A stretch of DNA of 64,000 nucleotides, taken from assembly GCA_030847615.1 (NCBI GenBank), contig JAUMIR010000005.1, positions 173,690,596 through 173,754,595 on the forward strand. The letters run 5' to 3'. Shown here one piece after another: positions 32,896 through 44,080 of this stretch; within the stretch, counting starts at the first letter, position 1, and every line of letters begins with the position of its first letter. This DNA is from Gambelia wislizenii (Eukaryota; Chordata; Lepidosauria; Squamata; Crotaphytidae). A model generated the notes under the pieces. The model was not told where the DNA came from, made no database searches, and saw only the letters and a list, made by a program, of their open reading frames with translations. The position numbers and the translations under genes were made by a program.

Positions 32896-33101
32896 ATGAG
32901 TAGGGACAGCTATGGATAGTACGTGGATGGGAGACCACCAATGAATCCCAGGTACTGTAGGTTATATTTCAGAAAATGGAACGGGCAGAACCAACTCTGA
33001 GTATTCCCTGCCTCTGAAAACCCTATGAAATTCATTGGGTCACCATAAATTGACAGGTGACTTGAAGGTAGGCAGGCACACGCACACACACACACACACA
33101 A
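32896..33101 (+). mobile_element. 5S-rRNA-derived SINE with (CA)n
   Basis: 'GTACGTGGATGGGAGACC' and 'ccaggtactgtaggtt' match the 3' half of vertebrate 5S rRNA, which holds its internal promoter. The tail ('ccctatgaaattcattgggt', 'caccataaattgacaggtga') is of the BovB-like type, followed by (CA)n at 33079-33101. 5S-headed SINEs sharing a tail with tRNA-headed SINEs are known in squamates and fish. Confidence 0.65.
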
Positions 33102-33299
33102 TTTAGAAACTAAAAGACAGTGGTCTTGGATAGAAATGTAGGAATAAATATGCTAACAATTTTATTCATGCACAACACTGTTTGGCTTCAATTTTTATTA
33201 TTTAATATCTCTTCTGAACAAGGGGTTACAGATTCACATTTCAAACTGCTGCTGAAACATCTGAACTAGGTCACTGTTTATAAGTTCAGTTATGTTGTT

Positions 33300-33693
33300 A
33301 CTCTAAGTGGGGGGGGGGTCCAGTAGAGTTTCAGTGTCCATCTGTGGCACATTTTACTGTTGTTGGGGGACTAATATTTATACCCTATTGCATATCCTGA
33401 AGGGGAACTCTGGTTATGACAAAGCTTGCATAGCTTTCCCACAGGAATAAAGGGAACTGAAAATCAACTGTTTGCTTTAATTGTTGGGATATAGATATTG
33501 ATTGGTTTGCAACAATCTCACAAGGTTGGACAGGAGGAATGTGCTTTCTTGCCATTATATTTCTAGATACATCCCAGGTTATTGTGACCTCCAACTGACC
33601 TTTGGTTTGCCCCAGTCAAACATGACTCTGAAAAGTGCCCAATATTTCCAGTTATGAGACACCATGGGGAGGGGGTAGTAGAGCATACTAACA
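33300..33693 (-). repeat. LTR of an ERV-like family (copy 3, truncated)
   Basis: Inverse match to the first half of 31951-32895: it starts (minus strand) TGTTAGTATGCTC at 33693 and reaches the GGGTATAAATATTAG block near 33370. The 3' half with the poly(A) signal is missing. A G-run at 33309-33318 lies at its truncated end. Confidence 0.6.
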
Positions 33694-33974
33694 ATGTTAA
33701 TGCATTTGTCATGGTTGTGTATATTTTGTTTGCAAATATTTTGGTATAATTTAAGGTTTGTTTGTTTGTTTGTTTAAAAATGCAATGTATAACTGTTCTT
33801 GAACAGTTTTCTTTTTAAAAAAATATTTCATAGGCCTTAAGCATAGGATGAAGGTAGCATTCCTACACCTATATATTTGTGATTAAGCTCCTTTAAACTC
33901 AGCGGAGCAGAACTTTTCTGAGTAAACATGTATAGAACTGCCATGCAAATTTACTAAGCAACACTGATGTTATG
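33694..33974. other. unassigned; (GTTT)n and a squamate-type short repeat
   Basis: (TTTG)n at 33753-33775. 'ctcagcggagcagaac', 'TTCTGAGTAAACATGTATAG' at 33898-33932 is a short dispersed repeat also seen near 56205, and inverted near 46205 and 58125. Confidence 0.4.
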
Positions 33975-34380
33975 TGATTTGATTTGATTTATATCCTATC
34001 TTTCTCTTCAGGTTGTGATACAAGATGGCTTCCGACATAGTTAAAACAGGTTAACAATAAATTATATACCATGTTAAAATGAATTATACTATTAAATCAC
34101 CAATTAAAATGCCCCCAAAACAATAAATAAGCCATAAAATATTAACAATTTTAGCATATCCATTTTACATACTTTGGCTATAACAGACCATCAGTTCTTG
34201 AAGACCTGCAAATTTGAACTGAAAGGCCTTTCTCTGCCAACAGAAGGACAAAATGAAGATAGTTTAACTTCTATAATTTGGGAGCCACCACTAAGAAGGA
34301 CCTCTCTTTTCTCTGCACCAAGTGTAACTCTAAAGGTGATAGGACTTAGAGAAGGACCTCGTATTTCATTCATATTGCAT
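33975..34380 (-). mobile_element. old L2-like LINE 3' fragment
   Basis: Inverse orientation, beginning with the 3' UTR 'ttatatcctatctttctctt' and including 'gatggcttccgacatagtta', followed by a weak ORF-end region ('gggagccaccactaagaagg'). Not translatable. Confidence 0.45.
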
Positions 34381-36240
34381 ATATTGTTTTCATCCATTCA
34401 TACTCTCTTCATGGAGATTGCATTCAATTATGTTATGGTGGTGGGGGAGAAGAACTCCTTAAAATATATAAACAGATAAGCAAAGGAATGATAGCTTATT
34501 CCCCACCCTCACCCCCATGGTGTCTAGGTTTTAAAAAGCAAAGCTAAAGGTAAGAACATTTGCATCACTTGTCCCCACCCCCTCTGTTTTATGTTCAGTG
34601 TTTCTATCTATTGGGCTGTGATCATAGACAGCTGGTTGGCGTCCAGAGGAATTTGGGATAGTTTCCAAGAATTCAGTCAGACAAATGTGGAGGGAAAACA
34701 AAATATAAGGGAATGAACTGAGAAAGGTAGTCCTGACTGAAGATAACCAAAGTTCACTGTTTGCTTTCAGACAGAATCCTTTCAGTTTTTAACTATGCAA
34801 CTTCATAAAGACAGAAAGTTGTCCTTGTTTAGACTATAACTATAAAAAATATTTGCAATAATATGAATTTCTCTCACAGGCATACTTACACAAATTTGGA
34901 TTGCTGTTTGTGTAGACTTTTTGCAAGAAAAATTCACTGAACAGATTGGATAAATGACTGAGTAAAACATGGTTAAATACAATGTTGATGAGCTGATATA
35001 GCACCAAACTGTGCCAGGAAATGATGTAAAGGAGGTGAGACTGAAACTGAGTTGTACAGACAATGGAAAAATGATTTAGAAGCATTGAAATTCACCAGGA
35101 CAACTGCCAAGTCAAAATGAGACAAGATGCCATTTATGCAATAAGCAGTTACATGTTTGTCTTTTATAAGTAAATAGCACATGTGGGTGACCTGATTCAG
35201 ATTAGGAAACTTGCAGGTGGTCTTATGCCTTTGTTCTCATTATGGTCCCATTCTTGAAGTTCTGCATCAGCTAATTTCATGCGAAGAATTGGCAGAAATG
35301 GGATTTTTTTGAGAAAAGATCTCTTTGGGTTAAAATGGCAAGAAAGGAATTACTTGAGAAATTGGAAATGTGACCATTTCTCATGGCTATGGGAACTTGG
35401 GCTGTAGTGTATTTTCATTATGTCATGCCCATCAATTCATTGTGAGGAAACAGGGCCTTGAATTATTTTGGCGTACCAAAAAAGTAGTGGGTACTGTGCA
35501 CATGAAAGAAGCACAACACGGGGGGTGGGGAAGGCTGCTCAGAGATGGCAGATTTTTGTCTGCCTTCCCTGGCCACTAGTGCAAGACCTTCAGGAAAAAA
35601 AAGTGCAGCTGCTAATATAGCCCATCAACAAGATTCCAGGCATTGGCTTTCTTCAATTTACTCTCAGTAATGTTAGCTTGTCTGTTAGAGTGGATTAAAA
35701 TGACTGAGTTGAGGGAGCCCAATTTTGTTATATGGCTGAAGCTAACCAGGTGTGGGCCTGATCAGAAACTAAGGAGGCTACAGTTCCCCACTTTACAAGT
35801 AGGATATAAGACTACTAAATAACAAATATTTAAAAGCCCAAGTAAAAAAGTCAATTTAAAGTTGATCTAAATCAGGGGTGGGCAACTGTGTGGGGTCCAC
35901 AGGTCAATTTTCTACCCCTGCAGATCTCACTCCCCTACAGCAAGTCCAAATACTTCTGTTTTCCTCTGCAGCCCCTCTCAAATTGGTGACAAGACATGAT
36001 ATCACTTCCTGCCACCATTTTGAGAGGAAATACAAAGGAAAATTGAGGTATTGGGGGTAGTATAGGGTTCTAGAGTGCTTGTTGGAGCATGGTGGTTTTT
36101 TCATTTTTTCATGTGTTTTGCAGGCTTTCTGTGTGATTTGGGGGGGGCAAAAAATTCCCCCAAGTCATACATTTTTTAAACAAATAAATGAGTGAAGGTC
36201 TTGGGAAACTGGTGAGGGATCAGAGGTCACAGAAATGGGG
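34381..36240. other. mostly unassigned; hAT-like end at 35875
   Basis: No gene is supported in this 1.9 kb. 'CAGGGGTGGGCAACTGTG' at about 35875 is like the left end of common hAT MITEs, followed by about 300 bp that could be its body. The right end is not found. Confidence 0.4.
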
Positions 36241-36244
36241 TTAA

Positions 36245-37649
36245 AATTGGAAGATTCTACTATAAAACAAGACCATATGCAGACAATATGGTAGTATCGT
36301 TGGGGGACCCCATAGAAGAGATAAAATCGTCATAGAGATTTTAAAGGAATTTGAAAGTATCTCTGGGTTAAATATACATAATGACAAAACAATAATTATT
36401 ACAAAGAATATGGCCAAGGAAGAAGAAATGGAACTGGAGCAAAAATTGGGCTTCAAAATAGTAAAAAAATGTAAAGCATTTAGGCATTAATATTACAAAT
36501 AAAAATTTGGATCTCTTCCAAAACAATTATAAGAAAACTTGGTTGGAAGTAAGAAAAGATTAAAAAAAACTGGCAAAATTTAAAACTCTCCTTTTTGGGT
36601 CGTATATCGGCAATAAAAATGAACATACTACCAAAAATTCTCTTTCTATCTCAAATGCTCCCTATCATCCACAATGAAGTAGACTTGGAAAGTTGGCAGA
36701 GAGATGTTTCTAAATTCATTTGGTTGGGTAAGAAGCCGAGAGTGAAGTTGAAAACTCTTCAGGACTTAAAAGAATGTGGAGGCCTTAAGTGTACCCAACC
36801 TGAGGCTATACGATGAAGCAAGCTGCCTAACATGGTTAAAACAATGGACCTTATTAGAAGATGAAAAGCTATTGAAACTAGAAGGGGAAGGAAATAGGTT
36901 TGGATGGCATGCCTATCTCTTTTACAGCAAGAACAAGGCCAAAAAAAGACTTTAATAACCATGTCATTAGGAAAACACTATTGAGAATTTGGAAAAGATA
37001 TAAAAACAGACTTTGCCCAAAAATTCCGATATGGACATTCCCACATGAAGTGCTTTTCAGTAAAGAAGGTATCCCGACAAAAAATTGGATCACAGATGAA
37101 GATATGCTTGTGATGAAGAACAACCAATATTCTATAAAAACGCAAGAGGAATTGGAAAAAGATGGGATTGAATGTCACTGGTATTTATATAGATAGATAA
37201 AGGAAAGGTACAAAATGGACAAGAAACTGGATGGAATAGAAACAAATAAATCAATATGGGATAAAATTATAAAACCTGGAAATAAAAACATGATTACGAG
37301 ATTTTATAAAACTGTACTTGAATGGGAAACAGAAGACAATGTGATTAAAAAAGTTATGATAAAATGGGCCCAAAATGTAGGTCACCTAATTGAATTAAAA
37401 CAATGGGAAAAACTATGGACGAAGAGGATGAAATTTACACTGAGCCAAAATGCGAAAGAGAATAATTATAAAATGTTTTTTAGATGGCACCATTCCCCAT
37501 ACAAGCTGTCTACTATGTATAAGAATACAAGGAGCAATTGTTGGAAATACGATCATAAGTTTGGTTCATTTTTTCATTTTTGGTGGACGTGTAAAACTCT
37601 TTTGTGGTCTTTGACATATGCTGAATTACACATATATATATATATATAG
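36245..37649 (+). mobile_element. L1 LINE, 3' part of ORF2
   Basis: Broken plus-strand frames read from the RT active-site region ('KTRPYADNMV', where the usual A-D-D is A-D-N) through the L1 C-terminal region: 'NILPKILFLSQMLPI', 'KFIWLGKKPRVKLKTLQ', 'PIWTFPHEVLF', and a final 'FHFWWTCK' (near 37575). At least five frame changes or stops. It ends in an (AT)n run at about 37630-37649. 5'-truncated and inactive. Confidence 0.75.
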
Positions 37650-38563
37650 TTTCCTTTTCCAAATTTGTTTTAACATGTAGTGCTAAACACATAGTAGGAA
37701 AAAGGAAACCATGCTTTTTGGTGCCACTCACCCCACTGTCTCTGATGTAGGGATGGAAAAAAATTAATTTGACTTGACAGTGTTGACCAAAGTAGCATTT
37801 TCACACCTTCTGACACTTGTTGTGAGAAAAGAAATTCTTTGCTTTGGGGATTCACATATCTGCAAAGTTTATATGACCTTTCAGATAAATAACGTACACA
37901 CAAACAAATGTGCGTGTCTTGAAATGTGAATGGCTAAATTGTGCATAACTGAAAAAAAAATATAGAAGCATACTTCAGTCAATGGGGGAAAGTTGTGCAA
38001 ATTAGATATTTTGAATATGCATAAGGAAAACTGTTTACAACTGCATGAATTTCAGTGCAAGTGGAAATTGCAAAGTCTAAAAGTCTGAAATGAACTAAGG
38101 GTGGAAAGAAAACAAGTTGAATTTAGAAAAAGTCAGCAAAATTAACATTGAGAGATTTTCACATGCCTGAAATCTGAAATCTGCACATGGAAATCTACCA
38201 AGGGGAGACTATAGAGCTACAGCTAGCCATAGCTATGTAGGCTTTCCTTCAACAGGAGCCCCTCTGTATTGTCAAAGTTCCCACTTTAGGAAAGTCTACC
38301 CATGTATATCAACTCATAAGCTGAGAACTTTGATTGTTTCCCTTTGGGAAACTCAAAAAATCTATTTGGCAGATATTCACGTTCAATGCACAGACATCAG
38401 AACTAAGGTGAGGATAGAGGCATTGTCTCCTTGCCCTCCACATGTTTAGCCTTGCCCATGGAGTGCAAGTTTTGACAAGGACTATAGACAGGACTTTGAA
38501 CTGTTCTGCACCTGCTATTTTTATTCACAATAGTTTGTTTCTTTTTTACCTGGTTTGGCACAC
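37650..38563. other. unassigned non-coding stretch
   Basis: AT-rich, no recognised repeat or gene. Confidence 0.45.
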
Positions 38564-39465
38564 TGTTAGTTTGCCCTACTACCCCCTCCCCACAAAATCA
38601 CATAAGGAAATATTGGACACCTTTCAGGGTCAGGTTGGCTGAGGTAACCCAAACAGGTCAGACGGAGGTGACAATGACTTGCAATGTATTTTAGGAATAT
38701 TTTGACAAGCAAGCACATATTAGATTGTGTGGAAGCCCATTACTAAACACAGTCATTAAGGAGGTATGTGTTAATCCTTTCTTCCAGCCTCGGACACCTC
38801 ATCAATGGTTCATTAAATCAAACAATTAAGTGACTATTCCAAAATCCCATCCTAAGGAAATCTCTGTTAGGTTGCCATAAGCCAATCAATTCCTATCTCC
38901 CAGCCATTAAAGCAATCAGTTGAGTTGCAGTTTCCTTTGTCTATCCAGTAGGAAAGCCATCCAGACTTTGTCCTAACCAGAGTACCCCTTCAGGTTATGA
39001 AATAGGATATAAATATTAGTCCCCTGACAATAGAAAGATGTGCCATGATAGATGAACCCAGCCACACTCTTTCTCGGCATGCTTCCAGATCAGAACCTGC
39101 TGTGCCACCCTCAGATGTCTGTCTGAGTATCTTCGCTGCATGAAATTCTACTCTTCAAGACTGGTAATTATACCCCTATATCTCTGAATCTCTCCCTCTG
39201 TCTAATCCATCTGCCTTATTTTGCTATAGCCCTGTGTGGTTCTTAAGTGTGTGTGTTGTGTGTGAGTTCACTTTGTGTTATTTCAATAAAAATACTTTAT
39301 TTCACTTTAAACATGAGTCATCTCTATAGTTAGTACCTGTATACATAGGTGAAAAGATCCTGAAGTCACCCACCTCTCAGAGGTTTCTGTTTGAGCTAAT
39401 AATTCCTCCAGATAGATTTTGGCATCATGGATAGGTCTCCAAAGCACCCTCCCCACCTTTTAGGG
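38564..39465 (+). repeat. LTR of an ERV-like family (copy 2)
   Basis: Starts TGTTAGTTTGCCC and aligns to 31951-32895 throughout, with frequent point and indel differences, so both are old. TATA-like 'GGATATAAATATTAG' lies near 39005 and 'CAATAAAAATAC' near 39285. The shared end 'GATTTTGGCATCATGG' at about 39415 extends slightly beyond a standard LTR end. Confidence 0.6.
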
Positions 39466-42001
39466 TAACAATACAACAACTTTATAAGTATTTATTACTA
39501 TAACATCCCACCCATTTTTAAAGAGCTCAGGCCAGTAAGCAGGGCCTTAGCATTTGATTCTTCCACAAACTCTCAGGTGATGCTGAGTGTCAGGGACATT
39601 CACATTGTACAATGTATCAACTCTCACAGAAGCCATGAAAGCCTATCATGGGTTCAAAGGGGTTAGGTTACTGCATGTAAAATAGTCAGAGCTGAACTCC
39701 TTACCCTGTATCTAGGCATTCCAGGGATACGGTGAACTAAGAGTGCATAAACCTTTTCAGACTATTTGTTCCCCACACTCCAGTTTCCAAGCTGTAGGAG
39801 AAGGCAGCCTGGAAACTGGCTATTCTGGTTGCTCCTAGAAGAGTTAGAGAAATATTTTAAGTCTCTAGTCATGCTGCCCCACCACAGCTTTCCCATTTGA
39901 CTGGAAACTTTTGAGGCCTTCCCATGTCATTTGCCATGGATTAGAGAAACAAAATATAAGTGAAAAGCTTTCCTCTGCTGCATTACAACATCCACATCCC
40001 TTCATCACCATTACATACTGTATGTAATAACACGTTTCACCTGAATGGCTTGAGCTAAACTCAGCTATTGTGAATCTGATTGATGAGCCCTGAGTGGAGC
40101 AATGCTCAGATTAAGAAATCATGGGTGGCAGCATACTCCCAATTAGGCATCTGGAGACACTGTCCAGTACAACACTTACAAGCAAGTTTGAGATAAGGGA
40201 TTTATTCTGTTCATATTTGAAGACAAAGCTATCTAATTTGCATTTCCCAAACTGTCACATTGTCCATATCTTTCAGTGTTTCAACTTGTCACAACTTGCA
40301 CTGTGATTCAGTTCCCCAAGTAAAAAACATACAAAAAAGCTTATAATAGGAGAAAGTGGGCACAAAGTGTGTATGCTAGTGAAGACAGCATGCAAAATTG
40401 TATGTTAAGCAAAACTGTATATTGGGAGAAATGTTAATGAAACAAATTCAAAACTGATATGCAAACAGGAGAAAACATTTTTTCTTGAAAAGTTAAGAAA
40501 AATTATAAATGGATGGATGGATTTGTCCATCACTGCTTTCAGATAAGAAATTCCGTTAGTCATTGACGGCACTGTAAGACTAAGAATTCGCAAGGACTAT
40601 GTTTTGTGATCTTTTAAGGTACCTGAAAGTCTGTTACAAGTTTCATAAGGGGGAGAATGAAGAGTATCATTAATGGAAGCAATTCAAAGTAGTATTAACT
40701 TGCATGACGTGCTTTGTCCTAGGATCCACATGCCGTCAGGGTCTCTAGCAGCTCTGAGTCATTTTGTGAAGATCCATACTAGAGGACAACTGGCTTTTCT
40801 TTCCCTCTTGGTACATAATACTCCTTTTTCTCTGTTTGCAGATTCTGCATGGAAAAATGTCACTTGGTATGAATGGTTGAGTTCACTTGACTTCCTCTGT
40901 TAAAGGATGTTAAGAGGGTGGAAAAGCAGGGAAAGCAAACATTTTCCACACAAAAGGGAGTGGGGAAGACAAGCAGAACTCAACTCAAGAATGTCATTAC
41001 TGATTTTGTGCTTCAATAAGTCACAAGCCGGTGTGGAGTTTGGTACATTTCACCAAACTCCTTCACTGATTTCAGTGATATTAAGCATGCCTAAATTAGA
41101 TTTCTTTCTTTATTCATCTAAAACATTGCCTTTCAGTTTAAAGAAACATTGCCAGGGGCCTTACATGAAATGAAGAAATATCAATAACTGCAATAGAACA
41201 CAGTGTTACAATTAAGGAAGCCAGTAGTGCACAGAATAAAAGTTAACAGAATCAAATATGAACTGATTAAGTAAAAACAGATTATTTGTAAATTAAGTAA
41301 AAGCAGAGTGCTTACCTTGAACCAGAAATGGAGTTCTCAGGTATCCCTTATTATAAGGGATGCCACTTATTTGATAGTTGAAAAGCTTGTCCTGCATAAG
41401 AGTGGCAGGTGCCCCTTATAATTAGGGACGTTCCCTGTTTGAGGGTTTGAAAACTTTTCCTTTTACATAGCTGAACAAGACACTAAAAAAAAAAAGTGTG
41501 TTTTGGGTGTGGGCCCTTCATGAAAACAGAAACATCTGCATCATGTAATTTATAAATGTGGACAATATGGCTGGCATGCTGCATTGCAGTTACAAATCAT
41601 TAATGTCTTGCCATGGTCATAAATACCTGCTGGAATCCACCTTAAATTCAAGGGAGCTGTTCCCATGTGATGGAGGTCTGCAGTATAGATGAGTGAGGTG
41701 CTTCAGAATGACATGGTTAGCCCCTGCCCACTTTTGAGCTTCAATGGAATAAGTAGAAGCATCTTGGAAAGGGGTTTGTTGCATTGAAGCTCAGAGGCAG
41801 GAGGAAGCTAGCTGCATCATTCTGAAGAACTGTCTTGCAGACTGCCATCACATCGAGCCACTCCTCAAGTTTAAGGTGTGTTCTGGGGGTCAGTTCCTTA
41901 AGTCATTAATAACTATGTTTACATAGCTTCCATAGTTTCTGTAGTTACAAATGTGATGTAGGGATCTCGGCCTATGTTAATTTTACAGAAAAATATAGGA
42001 C
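39466..42001. other. unassigned non-coding stretch
   Basis: 2.5 kb without a supported gene. A possible SINE or L2 3' tail remnant in inverse lies at about 39480-39540 ('cccacccatttttaaagagctcag'). Small palindrome 'ATCCCTTATTATAAGGGAT' at about 41343. Confidence 0.4.
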
Positions 42002-42004
42002 TAA

Positions 42005-42590
42005 GGAGATTATCAGGCGAGCTTCTAAAAATGTTTTTTCCCTACTATATTTTAAAGCGCAAGTTTCCTGGCATAATAACATTTCTTATCACACACTGCT
42101 GTAATCACAAGAAAGAGCTGCCCCAGAATTTCAGCAACATGACCGCTTGTGCTGTTTACTTCCACGTTATCACATGGGTGAGACTTCAGCAGTTCTCGCA
42201 AGAAGACGGGAGCATGCTTAAATATCTAAAAACACCTAAATTAAACAAAACAAGCACACAAGCACTGAAACAAACTTAAAAACTTATCAGCAAAATGGGG
42301 AGGTTCATAAAAAGAGTATCACATACGTAGTTTTCATGTTCTCACCCAGAAGTGTTCTGGTGGGGGACCACTCATTGATGCTGAAATCATGCCAGCAGAA
42401 TGGGACATGGTTTTGCACACAAGCAGTACTGTGAAAAAAAGCCATGGGGAATCAATTAGCAGCTTTTGCCTGCCTATAAAAAAGAATACTTTTTCCACAT
42501 CAGCAGAACAGAAGAGGATGCTGTTATGTGGTAACCTTTCACGGTTTCCTGATGTCATTATACTGCTTGTCTAGATGGGCTATTTACCCT
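42005..42590 (+). mobile_element. Harbinger-like MITE (copy A6)
   Basis: Starts GGAGATTATCAGGCGAGC after TAA (42002-42004). It resembles the 52736 copy most ('cttctaaaaatg', 'tatcacacactgctgtaatc') and shares the core TCTCGCAAGA at 42194-42203 and the 'GGGGAGGTTCATAAAAAGAG' block. The right end is degraded (GTCTAGATGGGC), so the end point is approximate. Confidence 0.65.
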
Positions 42591-42980
42591 GGCTTCCCCC
42601 ATCCAGGAGCTTTGCAATCCAAACAATACAGGGCTTTTGTCCCACTTCACCCCCAGGCAGTCCTGATGATGCCTGGGGCAAAGCCTGTTAAGCAGTTTTA
42701 TTAAAATACACGGGAAAACCCACATCAGTTTTAAAACCCGGATTTAGTCCCATGGGAACATAGTAGTCCATACCTGCACAAGTTACTCAGGATGCTAATC
42801 TAATCTAGCTTCATTGTAGGGAAAACCTGAAAGAATACTGGTGGGAAGATGTGAGAAAACATCCTTAAGAGTATTAGTTTACATCACAGAGGGGTCAGGA
42901 TAGGCAGACCAGAAGGGAGAACACTTTGGGTCATTCAAACAATCTAACCCTATTACTACTGCCCTTTCTGAGGCATTCTT
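42591..42980. other. unassigned non-coding stretch
   Basis: Nothing recognised. Confidence 0.4.
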
Positions 42981-42981
42981 G

Positions 42982-43731
42982 GGCTTATCTACACTGAGGG
43001 TAAAATTTTTGATGAAATTCAGACTACTCTGGACTGGAGCTGCATGAAATTTGGACTATTTTGCCATGGAGTTAAGTTCAACACCTTACCTGGCCAAAGC
43101 CCAAATCTATAGCACCCACTGATGGGCTTGTCTACTCAAGTGATTCATCTGGATTTTTACCCCTAGGCACCTCTGTGGTGCCATTTTCATCCTCCTTAGT
43201 GCTGCCACTGCTGGCATGCAGTCACATGCTCTGAGGTTAGAACAAACAGCCAGCCACACTATCGCATGGCTGACCACTAGTTCTGACCTCAGAAGAAGTG
43301 ACTATATGCCAGGGCTCTGCCTTCCCGGAGCACAGTCACTTGCTCTGAGATCAGAACAAGCAGCTAGCCATGTGACTGTGTGGCTGGCCACTCATTCTGA
43401 CCTCAGAGTGAATGACTGCATGCCAGTGGCAGCAGCGCTGAGGAGGGGAAAACTGGCAGCCTCTTTTAGGCAGCACTTGTCCTGCCTCCCCACCCCCTGA
43501 ACCCAGGGTGGAGCCTTTGTTCACACTACAGTTTTTTCAGGAGTTTCCAGCAAACTCTGGAGAAAACTATGAATTTTTAAAACCCAGATTGAAGTGGTAT
43601 ACTCTGAGTTTTGTATGGATAGGGCTGTACATCGTGTAGGCTTGTCACACCAGATTCAGGGATAAGGCCGCACGTTGTGTGGTTCGGGAGTGGAGGTGTT
43701 TTGGTTTTTTCACTAATGTAGACAAGGCCCT
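42982..43731. mobile_element. MITE with two tandem palindromes
   Basis: The left end GGGCTTATCTACACT and the right end, inverted, GGGCCTTGTCTACATTAG form terminal inverted repeats. The centre holds two tandem units (about 43211-43311 and 43327-43424). Each is an imperfect palindrome of about 95 bp around GGCTG/CAGCC, with outer arms GCATGCAGTCA and TGACTGCATGC. The left 60 bp recur at 58242. The superfamily is not determined. Confidence 0.55.
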
Positions 43732-43739
43732 TGACTCTT

Positions 43740-44080
43740 CAATGCTTAGTGTTGTTGCACTTCTAACAGTTATTCAATGGATGACACAAAAATCAAAAAG
43801 CTATTAAGTAAAATAGCCAGTGGCTTCATGTAGATGTTAAAAAGCCTAGGGGACAGTATTGACCTTTGTAGAACTCCACAGGATAATGCCCAAGAGGCTG
43901 AGCACCAGTCTCCCAGCACCACCCTCTGGGAATGTTCAGCCAAGACGAGACTGGAATCACTCAAAGCAATGCCTCCAAGTCCCATAGCAGCCAGATGACC
44001 CAGAAGGATACCATAGCAATGGTATCAAATGCCGCTGAAAGATCCAGAAGGACCAACAGGGAATTCCTGGTGTAGGTCAT
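43740..44080 (-). mobile_element. L2-type LINE, RT fragment
   Basis: A minus-strand reading gives 'GVLQRSILSPRLFNIYMKPL' (RT motif of the GVPQGS...LSP..LF type) from about 43870, and further upstream a decayed 'DLSAAFDTI' (RT palm motif A) near 44025. A frameshift separates them. This is the more 5' RT part not present in the L2 copy at 49976. Confidence 0.65.
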
